NCBI GenBank assembly: GCA_022496805.1
Contig: CM040085.1
Span: 39,399,811-39,463,810 of the forward strand
Source of the DNA: Pohlia nutans
Lineage: Eukaryota; Streptophyta; Bryopsida; Bryales; Mniaceae
Direction of reading: 5' to 3'
DNA length: 64,000 nucleotides
The notes under the pieces are model-generated. The model searched no databases. It worked only from the letters and a program-made list of their open reading frames with translations, and was not told the DNA's origin. Positions 10,943 through 23,007 of this stretch are shown here, in pieces (position 1 is the stretch's first letter; every line of letters starts with the position of its first letter). Both the position numbers and the translations under genes were made by a program.

Positions 10943-12879
10943 ATGCCAGTAGGATGTGTAGCTCAGATGGTTTCCATGGTGAAGCATACTGAGAAATACA
11001 TCGCTGAAGATCTGTGGGACCAACACAAGCAGTTGTGTCACCAGTACAGGAAGGCTCAAACAATGGCCGAGGCTGGGAGATTGTATCAAGGACTTAAAGC
11101 ATGGTGGGTATCCGCTGGGGCTATGACCGAGTCAGCCTTGAGCAAACTTGAGTTGTGGCTGGCATTTTGGCACTTCCGTTATCGCCAATGGGGAGGATTT
11201 ATGGTCGGGGTGAGTACACACGTCCTTTGTTGCATGCTCCATGCCCTTACAGTCTACTCATGAGTCGGATCCGACCACCAATTTTGGCTAACTTCTCTTC
11301 ACATGACTTCTTCAGCTCCATGCCCTTACAGTCTACTCATGAGTCGGACCCGACCATTAATTTTGGCTAACTTCTTTTCACATGACTTCTTCAGATGTTC
11401 TCAGAGGACGAACTCGCGGAGATGCCGTCGTGCAATCTTGCAGAGTCTGTCCATAACAAGTGGCTTCAAGCGTCCGGCAACAACGGTGGTGATCTCTATG
11501 TTGCTACAGTGGATGACTACATCCGGGCTTTTCTGCAAGTCGTCAATTACTACCAGTATTTGAAGGGTGATATAGAAGGAACTGGACCAAGCAAACAAGA
11601 GCTCAAGCTTCGCATGGCTGAGCATAGGGCTCAAAAGACAGGTGACCCCAAGGTCCTGAAGGACCCCATGCTCGACATGCCTGGGGCCGACGAGTTCTGT
11701 ACACGTGATCCTCTCATGGCTGGAGAGGAAGTATTTGGCTCCATGAAGCGTAGGGTGGATTTGCCACTTGGAGCTGATGATGAGTCACACAGGCCGGATA
11801 AGGTAAACTTCTCGCATCCTCGTGGCTGTGGCAGAACAACCAAGGTGCGCACCACTCACATGTCAGTGATAGGTGAGGAAGATGAATCCAATGTCCACGA
11901 AGTTGCACCTTCTTCACCTAAACCCGACGACGCAGTTCCTTCTCCACGTAGTCAAGGACAGATTCGTCACGTCTCTAGTGTTGAGGAGACCAGAGTTAAC
12001 GTAAAGGTGTGGCACATTGCTCGATTGCCAAAGAATTCAGGTAGGTATTGTTGGGCCCAAAGAGCTGTTACAAAGAAGAAGTGTCTAGAGAGAATTGTGA
12101 GGGGTGCAAAACCCACCCCCGCCCCTACGTACACCAGTCTATGGCACAACACTAGGAAGAACGTACAAGAGTCTTCAGAATTTTTCTTCTGCTCGGACGA
12201 TATCGAAAGGTGTGTCAAAGGTACAAGGCGGAAATGGGTAGTTCCGTACTCTAGGGAGCAAGAGAGGCCCAGCATTCCTGATGTCTGGCCAGTGAAGCTT
12301 GGAACAAACCTCAAGCAAAGTGAGATCCTTGCCCTCGAAGCCGCTGGCTTCCAACTACCGCAGAAAGTGCATGTCTCTCCAAGAAGGCTGTTTTCCACAG
12401 CAAAGCCTCCTGCAAATCTGGACACCGTGCCTGTATCTGCAGACGCGGATAGGTATCCTGGAAAAAGAGAAGGGAAGATCGTCAAGCGAACTGCTGGCCG
12501 TCCAAATCCGCAGCAGAGGCTGTGTATGGGCTCTTCAGAGTCCCTCAAAGCTCGACTCCATGCTGTGACAATGATTCCTCACCCTGGCCATGGCTGCATC
12601 ATCGCTCTAGACTCGGGAACGCCACCAGATGTGAAGCAGTATCAGATCACAATTAGCTCCCTACCAAGCTGCAGCTGCCCTACATTCAAGAAGGCAATGA
12701 CAAAGTTCCGTAGGAATCGCCAATTCTCATATTGCAAGCATGTGTACTTCATCTTCTTGAAGGTCTGCCATCTCGATCTTTGGGTTGACATGTTCATCCA
12801 CGCGCCAACGTTCAGCTTCAACGAAGTCAAACTGGTCCTTGAAAGTGGGATCTTGACCCACCCTTTCGCTGAAAAGTAG
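10943..12879 (+). CDS. SWIM zinc-finger protein, 5'-truncated relative of the Mutator-like transposase at 57-62 kb
   Basis: Two exons are supported. Exon 1 runs to 11209 and ends WHFRYRQWGGFMVG just before GTGAGT. Exon 2 begins after TTCTTCAG at 11395 and stays open for 494 codons to the stop at 12877-12879. Both junctions are phase 0. The C terminus has a SWIM signature: SCSCPTFKKAM then YCKHVYFIF, that is C-x-C and C-x-H, a zinc-binding motif common in MULE/FAR1-type proteins. The protein parallels the 60.3-57.1 kb minus-strand locus throughout (for example HNKWLQASG versus HNKWMQASG). The upstream DDE catalytic region and N terminus present there are missing, and homology begins around 10960. 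The first ATG at 10943 may not be native. It could be a truncated transposon or a retained, domesticated SWIM protein; no lesion is visible in exon 2. Confidence 0.7.
11210..11394 (+). other. Intron with duplicated 79-bp unit and duplicated 3' splice site
   Basis: GCTCCATGCCCTTACAG occurs at 11236 and again at 11315, giving two 79-bp units. Both end in ACATGACTTCTTCAG, so there are two potential acceptors (11315 and 11394). Each unit carries a palindrome, GTCGGATCCGAC or GTCGGACCCGAC. Only the second acceptor joins in frame to the downstream exon at its first codon. Confidence 0.75.
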
Positions 12880-15800
12880 GAGTCCTATAGTACATTCAAC
12901 GGAGTCCAATGACCTATTGGTAGCTCCTCCTTGTAAAGAACTACTCGGTAATCAATACCGGAAGGTATATCAGCTACCGAAAGAAAGAATGAGAATACAG
13001 TCTAAGGTAAAACCACTGATAGTAACTTAGAAGGCATAAGTCAGGAATGCTACGAAAGAATCAGGTAGTGAAGAACATAAACACCTAATTGATCGGTAGA
13101 CAGGAAGGAGAAGGAATTTTGACAAGACAGATAAGTATCTTGGAAAAATGAGTTGTGCCAATGGGTTTGGCTCTATTGCTTTTATATCAGTACAACCAGA
13201 TCTGACAGTTAGGTCAGATCGGTAAAAAAGTATTTCCTAGATCTACTTTCTGGGGTAACTTGGAAAATTACCGGGGTAAGAACTCAGACCGGTAGGCCTT
13301 ACCGGTAGCTCCTAATTTACGGTTAACACCTACCATTTATGTTCCAGGCTTATCTGACGATTTCAGCAATATAAAGTTTCTTCTATCTATTATTATATCA
13401 AAATTCTTTGTCACATGTTGAAGTTTTGTAATTACTGCATCAACATCCAAACAAGTGTATGTGTTCACTCACAGCTTTGAGGACACCCTAAACCAAAAAT
13501 TGATGGAATATGCAATAAACCCTGAAATAAAAAAATCATGCGGTTGAAAGAAAAGTGTAAATCAAATGCCATTTTTCCACGTTTCAGCCCACGGTCATAG
13601 GTCAATATTATTTTCTAAAAATATACGAATATTCAAATATTCTATTAATAAAAGAACATTCCACGGAATATTCGAATATTTTGAAAAAAAATCTTCTAAA
13701 ATTAGTTTTAAAATCTATTTATAAATTATGTTCCCAAATTTGTGCTCTTGGCTCGCTTTTTTTCTGCTCTCTGCTCTCCGCTCTCTACTCACCGCTCGCA
13801 TAGTATCCTCGTCCTCGCTATCCATGCCCTTGAGGCATAAGTAAACAAACTACCCCCAAACAAACTCTCTATTCACTATGGTCATTTGACCAACGTTAAT
13901 ATTTTATTTTTTTACTTTTTACTTTTTTTTCTTTTTCAAAAGCAGTTGTGAAAAGATAAAGTAATGAAATAACATAGGTTTCATAGATATGAAAATTAAT
14001 TCCACGATGGGCGCACTACCTTATACTTAAACTTATACCAACAAAAAGTTTTACTTACATGATAGATAATCAAGAAGTGATGATAACTCCTGGTACATTT
14101 GTCTAGTACTATGTTCAAATGCCAATGTCGAAGTTGAAGATCTCCATAGCGTTGCCATAATAAAATATTGGAATATTTTTTAAAACAACAAATGATTCAA
14201 TTTTGTTGTTGAAGTCACTTAGTGAAGATAATCAAGCTTGGTATTGTACAATTCTATGTTTGGTATTGTTAGGAATAATTAACAGTACCGCCAAGACACT
14301 ACCAATATTAGAATGGTGGTCTTGGGCACTAAGGAATAGTGTCACAGGTATAGTGTCCAAGGTCTACATTGACACCAATTTAAAAATAAAAAAAGAAAAA
14401 GAAAAGACCCAAACAATTGATTTTTTTGAGTTTTGAAAGGAAACGTTCAGGAGTCATTACTTTTAATAAATTCAAATCTTGACATAAATTCAATTCAAGA
14501 TTGCTTTTATTATAATTTCATTTTAAAACCTTGATCCACACGTGTAGTTTAGAAATTGGTAAATTTTGGTCTTTTTTTTAAAAAAAATCTTTTGTTAAAT
14601 CTAGTCATGAATATCCAAAAATATGGCTTCTTTTTATTTAACAAAATATAAAATTTCAAGAATTGAAGTTCAAATTATTTCAATAGATTGTCACTGTTTT
14701 CGGAAATCTATATATAAATATCCAAAAAACTTACAAGACAAAAAATAATCTTTCTAGTTTATTTTTATATTGTTAGATTTGCAATGCTCATTAGCATTAT
14801 TGTACAACATGAAACTCAAATTCTTTTGTCACTACATAAACTTCGTGTTCACTGAAATGGCCAAGGTTATCTACTTTCCATTTTTTGATGCTTGAATGAC
14901 TGATATGGCATGGTTCAACAATATGCATTAGATAATCATGGTCGGGTAATAAAATCCTTTACATAATTACTGAGAGTATCTACCTTTGATTTTGTCATAT
15001 ATTTTTTTACTCAACAAAAAATGCCAAAATCTGAAAATTCCACGTAATGTCGACCCAACACCAATATTCTATTAGTAATCAACAAAACATGGATTTTTGA
15101 ACAATGTTGAAATGACCCTTCTCATATTTTTGGACATTGGAACTATGTATATTCATGAGACCTTAAAGCGATTTTCAACAACAAAACAATGGTCAAAGTA
15201 TGAATGGCCCAACAATAAGTATGTGTTGTGATACGTCATGTCATGAAAGCATTTTCAGCTTTTATTTTGGAGGTTAAAGGAACTAGTACTTACCATTTAT
15301 GAAAAATCTTTTACATTGATTTTTGAAGAAGAACAAAAACCACTCAGTTGGTCCACATGGATTTCATTGTATGTGACACAGTAGCTATAGTGATTTAAAA
15401 TTGCTTCTCTACAATGGAAATTTGATGTTGATTTTAACTTAAGCTCATTTATACTAACATCGTATTAGACATATGAAAAAATTATGGTTTCAACTTTTTA
15501 AATCAAAATATATTTCATGTCTTCTATCCAATGATTGTTTTTTTTTTTTTTTTTGTAATTGTAGCCAAATCGCAAAAAAAAATCAAGGTGGCTAATTGAT
15601 ATGCATGATTTTGGAAAAAAAAATACAAAGAAACAATAGCTAGATTTCTTACAGGGAGTCAAGATGTGTACCCTCTTTAAACCCATATATTGAATAACTA
15701 TGTTGCACACATGTATAACTCTAATATTACCTATATATTAATATGAAAACAACATCCAAGAAGCTTGGATTGCTCTTGAAACCATAGAAAAGTGGGAAAC

Positions 15801-17057
15801 CGCTAAATTGTTTGGTGACAAAAAAAACATCACTGCTTCTATCACATGTTAAAAATTTGATAACAAATAATTTTCGTTTATTATGTCAGAATCTATTACT
15901 AAAGCAACGATTAAGATTTCAAAAAAGCTAAAATCAATGACTGGCATTGACTTCAAATAGAAAATGGCATTATATTTAATAGAGTACAATTTACTTTTCT
16001 TAGTACAAAAGTTGCTTTGCCAATAGTGTGTTGAATGTACATCCCCAAGTTTATATTTTACTCTAAATTTAAGTCACTTTTAGATTTGAGTGTCACTAAA
16101 ATATATCCTCAATTATATATTTTAGTTTAGATTTCAATGTCACACATTAACTATTGTGATTTAACCCCAAAGGGACTGTTGGCATCTTAGAAGTTGAAGC
16201 ATTTTAAAAAGAGGTATTGAGAATGATTAACACCATTGCGAAAATATGGATATGATTAGACATCCGTTGTTCCATCGTGGACTCATCTACTTTGTGTAAC
16301 AACAACAAATACAAACAATGCACTTGATATATAAGAAATATTGTATCATACAAAACTAGGGATACGCGACGCTACGCACAACCGTCAACGAAGTGAAAGT
16401 CATAATTCATCATGCCCTTTACCTGGTAGGCAAGCCAATCATGCTTTATGGCTAGACTACTTGGAGAGCACATTTGATATGAGAGGATGAACTTCAAGTT
16501 GAAGGGCCCTTATAATTGATGAATTTCAAGTTGATTTTGAATTTCAACTTCATCTAAATTGTACTTCATATTTTCATATGGAAAGTGATTTTCTTGCACA
16601 AAGGGTTCATGGATTGCATTTTGGGGGTTAGATGAAATTTTGTAAAAGTTTGACACATCACTTGTCCTGCAGGTAGAGTGATGAGCAATCTTAGAGCTCC
16701 TACAATTGAGTGTCCAATGTGTTGGTCATTGTGGGAGTTTTTTGAGTTGTCCGATTCCAAAATTCAACTTGAATGAGTAGATTTTGTTTATGCACAAGTC
16801 TCGAGAAATTTGAGGTTATGCGGAAAACTTAGAAAATTAAGATGCTCTAGCTCCATGAAACTAAACACTAGATAAAAATAGGACCGTAGTAGACTTAAAC
16901 ATAATAGAATAACTAATACACCTCTACAAACCAATATCAGCCACAAACAAGTCCTCACAAAAAAGATGCAGTTTATGTTTTGATGGATCAAAAATTCATT
17001 CTAAATAAGCAAAGCTGAAATCATAGGCAAATGAAAAACAAGCACTACACTTAAATG
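12880..17057. other. AT-rich intergenic DNA
   Basis: Downstream of the SWIM gene (12920-13320) lie dispersed CCGGTAG and GGTAGCTCCT motifs repeated in direct orientation, possibly a small degraded element. The stretch from 13600 to 13690 has an inverted pair around ACGAATATTC/GAATATTCG. At 13765-13795 there is a CTCTCCGCTCTC repeat. The remainder has only short unsupported ORFs and homopolymer runs such as the T-run at 15538-15556. Confidence 0.5.
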
Positions 17058-17059
17058 TA

Positions 17060-17688
17060 CAGTAAGGTAGGAATTGCTTACGAATTTTTCAATCACTTTT
17101 CACTAGAAAGTTCAAGAATCTTTAGGAAGCTCTAGCATGCTCAAAAATGAACCGATTTTGAAACCGCAAATTGCATTGGAATTGCAATGAAGCGTGCTTC
17201 AACTTCATGATAAGTGAAAAAAGAATAATTTAAAGTCATACAAAAATTTAGATTTCTTTTATACACTATCTATCATTTTATAGTGAACCTTTGGGAGATA
17301 GTCAAAGATTTTTTGCATTTAAGTACAAAATAAGTAAGAAACCGTACAAGTAGTTCAAGCGGTGTGGGATCAAGTATCTCTAAAGCAATTGTGAAGGTTC
17401 ATTTCTAATATGTACCATTAAATACAAGTTGTAATTTTCACAAATGGTGGCAACACTAAATGGTAGGTTGCAAATAGAAAACATCATAACAATTGTATGA
17501 TTTTCAATTACATATGTGTATTTGTATTGGTGATAAAGTAGACTTTAGTGTGATTCCAATGCAATTTGAAATTCCAAAATCCATTCATTTTTGAGCAAGT
17601 TCTTGCATTCCAAAGTTTGGCAGTTTTTTCAACACACTGCCTGTCAACTAAAATTCGTAAGCAATTCCTACCTTACTGTACAAGCTTT
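17060..17688. mobile_element. TA-flanked mariner-type non-autonomous element, 629 bp
   Basis: The left end reads CAGTAAGGTAGGAATTGCTT and the right end is its reverse complement, AAGCAATTCCTACCTTACTG. TA lies immediately outside both ends (17058-17059 and 17689-17690). Partial inverted similarity continues for well over 100 bp inward: AAAAATGAACCGATTTTG on the left faces CAAAATCCATTCATTTTTG on the right. TA target duplication and CAGT-type ends match the Tc1/mariner superfamily. No transposase is evident. Confidence 0.8.
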
Positions 17689-17690
17689 GT

Positions 17691-18088
17691 CTTCTTGCAC
17701 CACAGTCTGTTGAGAGCACTATTAGCATATGCCTGCAACAGCCAAAAACCAGTAACAAAGATGAGAAACAAATTTCAATTCACCACACATTTGGAGAATC
17801 TTGCACCAAAGATGTCAGCATGACAGTTTAAACGTCTTCAAGATGAAAGATCTAAGATCTACAACAAAGAGACTTCAAATAAAAAGACCTGAATAACCAA
17901 CTCACAAAACCATCATACCCAAGTCTTTTGCTTGTAATCATCTTACAAATAGCACACCTGCCTAATGAATCATTCATAAAAAAATCTTGACAATAAGCAA
18001 TATTGATATTATTCATATAGTTGAAGCAAGAACCAAGTACACTTTGCGGCGTCATCAAACAGAAGGTGCTCTAAACATGACATCAGAG
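17691..18088. other. Spacer without a recognised gene
   Basis: Short ORFs only. This is the region downstream (3') of the minus-strand NDUFS4-like locus and may include its former 3' UTR. Confidence 0.4.
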
Positions 18089-18534
18089 CTAATCGTACTC
18101 AGGAACTGGACCTTTCCATTTGAAATTGTCCGCATATGCCCTTGGCTGCAAAGCATGGCTCAACCTTTGTTAGCTCCGTATTTGAGGAAGATTCAGATTA
18201 ATAGCACAAGTGGCAAATGGATACGATTAAATTAATGCCATGACACTCATCAGTGAATAGTCTTTCAGAGGCTAAGATTACACGTCAAGTTACAAACCTT
18301 TAGTGTTGCTTGGTGAGGCTCCCGGACCTGCAACACAAGCCACGTCAAATGTAAATGAAGAGACTGAACAAAACTTAAAATCCCGAAATTCTTCTATTTC
18401 CGTTGTCATATACTACTGATATGGAAACACCTCGGAAGTACCAGAGCAAATACGGAGGATCTGAACTACAGAGGATGATAAAAACATCTCTTGCTTGTTT
18501 TGAAGCTTCTGACTGAAGCTCTAATGATGATCCT

Positions 18535-18630
18535 TAACCCTAAAGGACCAAGGATATAAAATTTGGGCTCATCTAAATTATATTTTTCACAATATGATCA
18601 GTTGAATTTGACATTTTAAAACCATATATC
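18535..18630. mobile_element. Fragment of a TTAA-type element
   Basis: TTAACCCTAAAGGACCAAGG resembles the terminal repeat of the 44338-45459 element (TTAACCCCTAAAGGACC). The following ~75 bp, containing AATATGATCAGTTGAATTTG, recurs at about 20650-20745. No matching right end is found nearby, so this is a remnant. Confidence 0.45.
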
Positions 18631-18785
18631 ACTGGAATTAATGAAGGGTGACAAAGGTATAGTAGTAGCTCACCGAATATTGCCAGCCGTACTTCTCAGC
18701 AAACTCAACTGCCCTGTCCTTGGAATCGAAACTGAGGGATGCCTCACCCACATTCTGGTAAGGATCTCCCGTTGACGTCCAGCCC

Positions 18786-18895
18786 ATCAGAGGATTCTCC
18801 CACCTATCCATACAGTGAAATATTAGTGCATCTACTGTCTATCAGAGGATTCTCCCACCTATCCATACAGTGAAATATTAGTGCATCTACTGTCT
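18786..18895. repeat. 55-bp tandem duplication over a 3' splice site
   Basis: The 55-bp segment starting ATCAGAGGATTCTCCCACC at 18786 is repeated exactly or nearly so from 18841. It contains the acceptor and first bases of exon 3 of the NDUFS4-like locus, so a decoy acceptor lies 55 bp upstream of the working one on the minus strand. Confidence 0.85.
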
Positions 18896-19960
18896 AAGTG
18901 AAAACCGTCAGTACTCGTTTGTGAGAAACTTTTGAGCTTTCTAAAAACAATACAGTTGTCTCTCTCTATTATGGCATGTTTGGGAAGCCCTAACTTCAGC
19001 GTGGCAAGCATGGATTAGTCACAGAAATGACTTGTCACATGTGCGTTGCTTGAAACAATATATCGTCATATTATGGAGTGTCATATTATGGAGGGTAGAC
19101 TGTAAGCGTGTAGGATTGCAAAAAGCCACCTCTAAAGGATCAAGACACATGCCCTGGTTAAAGAGATGGACTTACTTGTTAACAGATTCAAAGCTAATCT
19201 TCCATTGATTGCGTAGTACAACGGGAAGGAGAATAGATCACCACCTGTAATGAATAATACTCCAAGAATGTCATATCCACTTACGTTCAGTACGAATAGC
19301 GCAACTTTGCACCTCATTTAGACCCAAATAACCTAAAACCAAACCACTAAGGTTTGAAATGTGAAAAATTACAGCCAAGATGAGCAATAGCAGCAAAATG
19401 CTCATCCACTCACTCTCACCCCGCTTGAAACCAAGGCCAAAACAACCTAAAATGAAACCCTAAAGAAACCGACACAGATTACGAAATCCAGTATAGAAAT
19501 GGAGAAGATACATAAATTCAAACTGTATCCACCATTAGGGTTTTGCAATGTGGGAAATTACAGCCGAAGAGAGCTAACGCATAAAAATACTCGTCCGTGA
19601 GTAGAAGCCTCATTTTTCGCTCACGGCGGATGAATCCACGAGCAACATGATCTCACCTTGAATCCAAGACCAAAACAAGCTAAATCGAAACCCTAAATGA
19701 ACAGATACAGAAAAAGAAAAAAAATCAGCCACTTCGAATCATTAGGGTTTCGCAATGTGTGAAATTCAGAAAACTCCTCATGATCTCTCACTGACCTTGC
19801 GCTTGAGATGCTCTTCGGGGATGCCGGAGACTTCGCCGATCTCGCCATGGGTGGAGACAGAGACGGACTTCCGGATTGTGCCGATCAAAGCATGCGATCA
19901 AAGTAAGGTGCCGATCAAAGCATGCGTCGTGAGCAATCGCGAATCGCGAATCACTTGAAC

Positions 19961-21212
19961 ACGGGGGATCGCTTGAAGCTCGATCACGACTCACAGTCGA
20001 ACGATCACCTGAAGCACAACAATCAGCAACAACAACAAAAATTTGCACAAACCCCGGAAGGAGCAAGAAGCACGGAAATAGGGGGCCGAAGACGGCGACG
20101 ACGACGACCCCGACCCCGACCCCGACGCCGACGGATTTCCTTCTAAAAATTCTCAGGTAAAAACCCTCTCTCGTCGACGGAATAATGACGCACTAGTATT
20201 ATTCCATTATCTTATATAAATTCAACATAATATACTATTTCATATAACACACTATGATGCACTATTTTATATTAGACACTATGATACATCATTTTGAATG
20301 ATTCATCATGCTACACTATTTTATATAATACACTATTCTAGTACAATCGCAATTTGTACTAACTGCAAGCAGAATTTGTAGAACAAGAAAATTGCTGGAT
20401 ATAAGAAAAATTCGTAAAGTAGAAAAAACATTGGTTTCTAAGCATATTTCAGCAATAAAGACTTTGCGAATCCCAAATATAGAAATTGTGTTTCAATCTA
20501 AAAACAAATGAAGTTTGAGATTTATTTTTGGAAATTGAAGTTAGATGACTGAGTTTCATATGGCGATAGCACTAACACCGTAATGTAGACTTCATTTTAT
20601 TCAAATTTATTTTTCTTTTTGTCGACACATGCAATGTTCTTCACTAATTCTAGGAATATAAAATGTGGCCCTATTTGAATTATATTTTTTCGTAATATGA
20701 TCAATTGAATTTGTCATTTTAAAACTATGAATCCTTGGTCTTTTAAAACTTAATGCAAAAGAAAAAAACTTAGATTCAATAAATAAATAAAAATTCTAAA
20801 CTAAATGGCATTAAATCTAAATAACACCAAAAGCCAATATGAATAGGTATCAATCTTAAATTCTCCAAGAACACACTTCCATAAATATGTTTCAATCATT
20901 CATTTGTAGTACAAATAACTCTAAATCCATCACAATAATAAATGCCTCGCACGAAGCTCCAATGTGTCAATGCTCCATCATTATAAAAAATTGCCACTAT
21001 AATAAGCTTCAATACTCCATCACTACAAAACCCTTTGTCATAATAAGGTTGAATACTCCATCACCACAAAATTGGTCGTTATAATAAGCTCCAATCTTCG
21101 CATGAAGAAAATCACTTAAGTTTTGGGACAATGGATTTTTATGTTTTGGAATGTGTAGTGACTACATGTGTGGGGGTATATGTGGGGGCCTAATTACCTA
21201 AGTGTGGGGGCG
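19961..21212. other. Intergenic DNA, includes a CGACGACG/CCCCGA-rich tract
   Basis: At 20090-20140 a GAC/CCCCGAC-rich tract would encode an Arg/Pro-rich peptide on the + strand, typical of low-complexity 5' flanks. At 20650-20745 a diverged copy of the 18550-18625 repeat is present. AT-rich sequence otherwise; no gene is recognised. Confidence 0.45.
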
Positions 21213-21215
21213 TAA

Positions 21216-21752
21216 GGGCCACTTTACACCTAGAGGCTAGGCTAATTCCCCTTGAGGCCGATTGCGTGAAATTTCAGCTCCTTCTGGGCGTGAGGCCGGC
21301 CTCAACTACCCATTATAATAAGATTATAATAGGGGCCAATTCTCCCATGTGTAAAGGCCTTGGGGCCTAAAAGCTAAGCCGATTCAATGAATGTAGCAAA
21401 TTTTAGCCCCTCTCTCTCTTTTCAAATGAGCCGTTTAGATTTCCACATAATCCAACGGATTTAGTTTGTTGCAAAAAATCATCTTTTATATAAAAAAAGG
21501 TTTTTTCATTGAAATTTGAGATTGGCCCGGAGGCCAAGAATTGGTCCTCCATTTTGGGTGCAACCAATTCAACGAGCTCGGGCCATGTCGGACCATGCGT
21601 TTTTTAAGTAAAAAAAATTCATATCATCAAATCGGCCCAAGCTCTAGGTGTAAAGGAGTTGGGGTTGATTTCAGCCTTTTGATCATATACATGTGAGGAT
21701 TTTAGGCCTCTTATACAACAAATTGGCCCGGGCTCTAGGTGTAACGCAGCCC
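21216..21752. mobile_element. PIF/Harbinger-type MITE, 537 bp
   Basis: The left end GGGCCACTTTACACCTAGAG and right end CTCTAGGTGTAACGCAGCCC are imperfect inverted repeats. TAA flanks both sides (21213-21215 and 21753-21755). GGGC...GCCC ends with a TAA target duplication match the PIF/Harbinger superfamily. The interior repeats 'taggtgtaaagg'-type words. Non-coding. Confidence 0.75.
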
Positions 21753-22065
21753 TAAGTGTAGCTGTAGTAACACGATTTTTTTTTTTTTTTTAAATTTAAA
21801 TTTATTTATTTATTTACTTTTAATTTTGAGTTCGTGCCCCGCCCGCCCACCATGTCATCTCTTTCCGCCTTTTGCCTGTTGTGACCCCCGCGTGCGACCT
21901 GACACCACCACTGCTGCCCCCCCCCCCCATCTTGCCACGTCGATGTGCCTCTACCGCAGGATCGAAGGTGGGGATCGGATGGTCCTAATCAACTTTGACG
22001 GCGACTGAGCTTGGATCGCTCTCCGCGCCCGAGGGATGTGGGTCTTGCGCCAATAGCCATTTGTA

Positions 22066-23007
22066 CAGTCAGGTCCTATTTGCTTACGAATTCTCCTCTG
22101 CAGAAAAAAAATTCATAAACTTTGAACAATGCGTGTGAACTTAAAAATGATCCGATTTGGAAAATGTAAAGTGTGTTGCAATCACATTGGACTGTACTAC
22201 AATATCATTACAAATTTACACATGTGTTAGTGAAAATCATACAACAAGTTACAAATATTATATACACTATCTACCATTGAGTGCTCTCATCCTTTGCATC
22301 AATTACAATGTCCATTTTAGCAAGCATATCTTAAATGAGCGTTTGGAATTGTACTTAAGATACTTGAGCCTATACTTGTTGGATGATTCGTATCATTTCA
22401 TTTGTCTCCTTTGTAATTTCTTCTTTTGTAATGGTGTACGGGCTTTCATGGGTCTTGACAAAAGTCCACTTGTCATCATTCCTCCAACTAAACAATTGGC
22501 AGTTGATTTTGTGGTATTTATTTATGAAAATATATTTAGCGGCTCCTATTTTATGCATGATAGACCTATTCAATTCACATTGATGGAGGATGGTGCTCCA
22601 ATACACTGTAGTAGGTACCCTAATGATTAGAGACAAGCCCACGGAATCAAAAAGATTATGAAGGACAAAGAGGAAATAACACAAAATCATTCAACAAGTA
22701 TCGGCTCAAGTATTTTAAGAAAAAATTCAAATGTTTATTTCAGATATGCTTGCTAGAATGGACATTGTAATTGATGCAAAGGATGAGAGCACTCAATGGT
22801 AGATAGTGTATATAATATTTGTAACTTGTTGTATGATTTTCACTAACACATGTGTAAATTTGTAATGATATTGTAGTACAGTCCAATGTGATTGCAACGC
22901 ACTTTACATTTTCCAAATCGGATCATTTTTAAGTTCACACGCATTGTTCAAAGTTTATGAATTTTTTTTCTGCAAAGGAGAATTCGTAAGCAAATAGGAC
23001 CTGACTG
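22066..23007 (+). mobile_element. TA-flanked mariner-type element with long terminal inverted repeats, 942 bp
   Basis: The ends are CAGTCAGGTCCTATTTGCTT and its reverse complement, with TA outside each (22064-22065 and 23008-23009). The inverted repeats are unusually long, about 265 bp each (22066-22331 against 22745-23007), with few differences. Between them is a plus-strand coding remnant. Confidence 0.85.
22360..22740 (+). pseudogene. Tc1/mariner transposase fragment
   Basis: The plus-strand reading frame contains LMEDGAPIHCSRYPND, then a stop, then RQAHGIKKI in the same frame. This corresponds to the region around the second catalytic aspartate of Tc1/mariner DDE transposases, where the family typically has a D-N/G-A-P-x-H motif followed by a HGI segment. 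The third catalytic region and the N-terminal DNA-binding domain are absent. It lies between the long inverted repeats, which fits a deletion derivative of a once autonomous element. Confidence 0.6.

Larger units (their letters stand above)
18089..19960 (-). pseudogene. NDUFS4: NDUFS4-like mitochondrial complex I subunit pseudogene
   Basis: Five minus-strand exons match the ~18-kDa NADH dehydrogenase Fe-S protein 4 of respiratory complex I. Exon 1 ends at 19796 with GEVSGIPEEHLKRK. Exon 2 (19244-19176) gives VVIYSPSRCTTQS, then WKISFESVN in another frame. Exon 3 (18803-18674) has [20 protein letters not shown] and [19 protein letters not shown]. Exon 4 (18327-18298) gives VREPHQATLK. Exon 5 (18145-18089) gives PRAYADNFKWKGPVPEYD and a stop. 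All junctions have GT-AG. Lesions: a frame break in exon 2, where the family normally has several more residues; no ATG in frame at the 5' end; and an in-frame TGA at 19898-19900 inside a duplicated 30-bp segment. Introns are kept, so it is a genomic duplicate, not a processed copy. Identity is confident; that it is dead is likely. Confidence 0.8.

Noticed and set aside
11967..12548. 193-codon minus-strand ORF
   Set aside because: Antisense shadow of the SWIM protein exon, which has homology to the other copy and a SWIM motif.
19922..20146. Arg/Pro-rich ORF on the plus strand
   Set aside because: Low-complexity CGACGACG/CCCCGA tract antisense to the NDUFS4 5' region; no other support.
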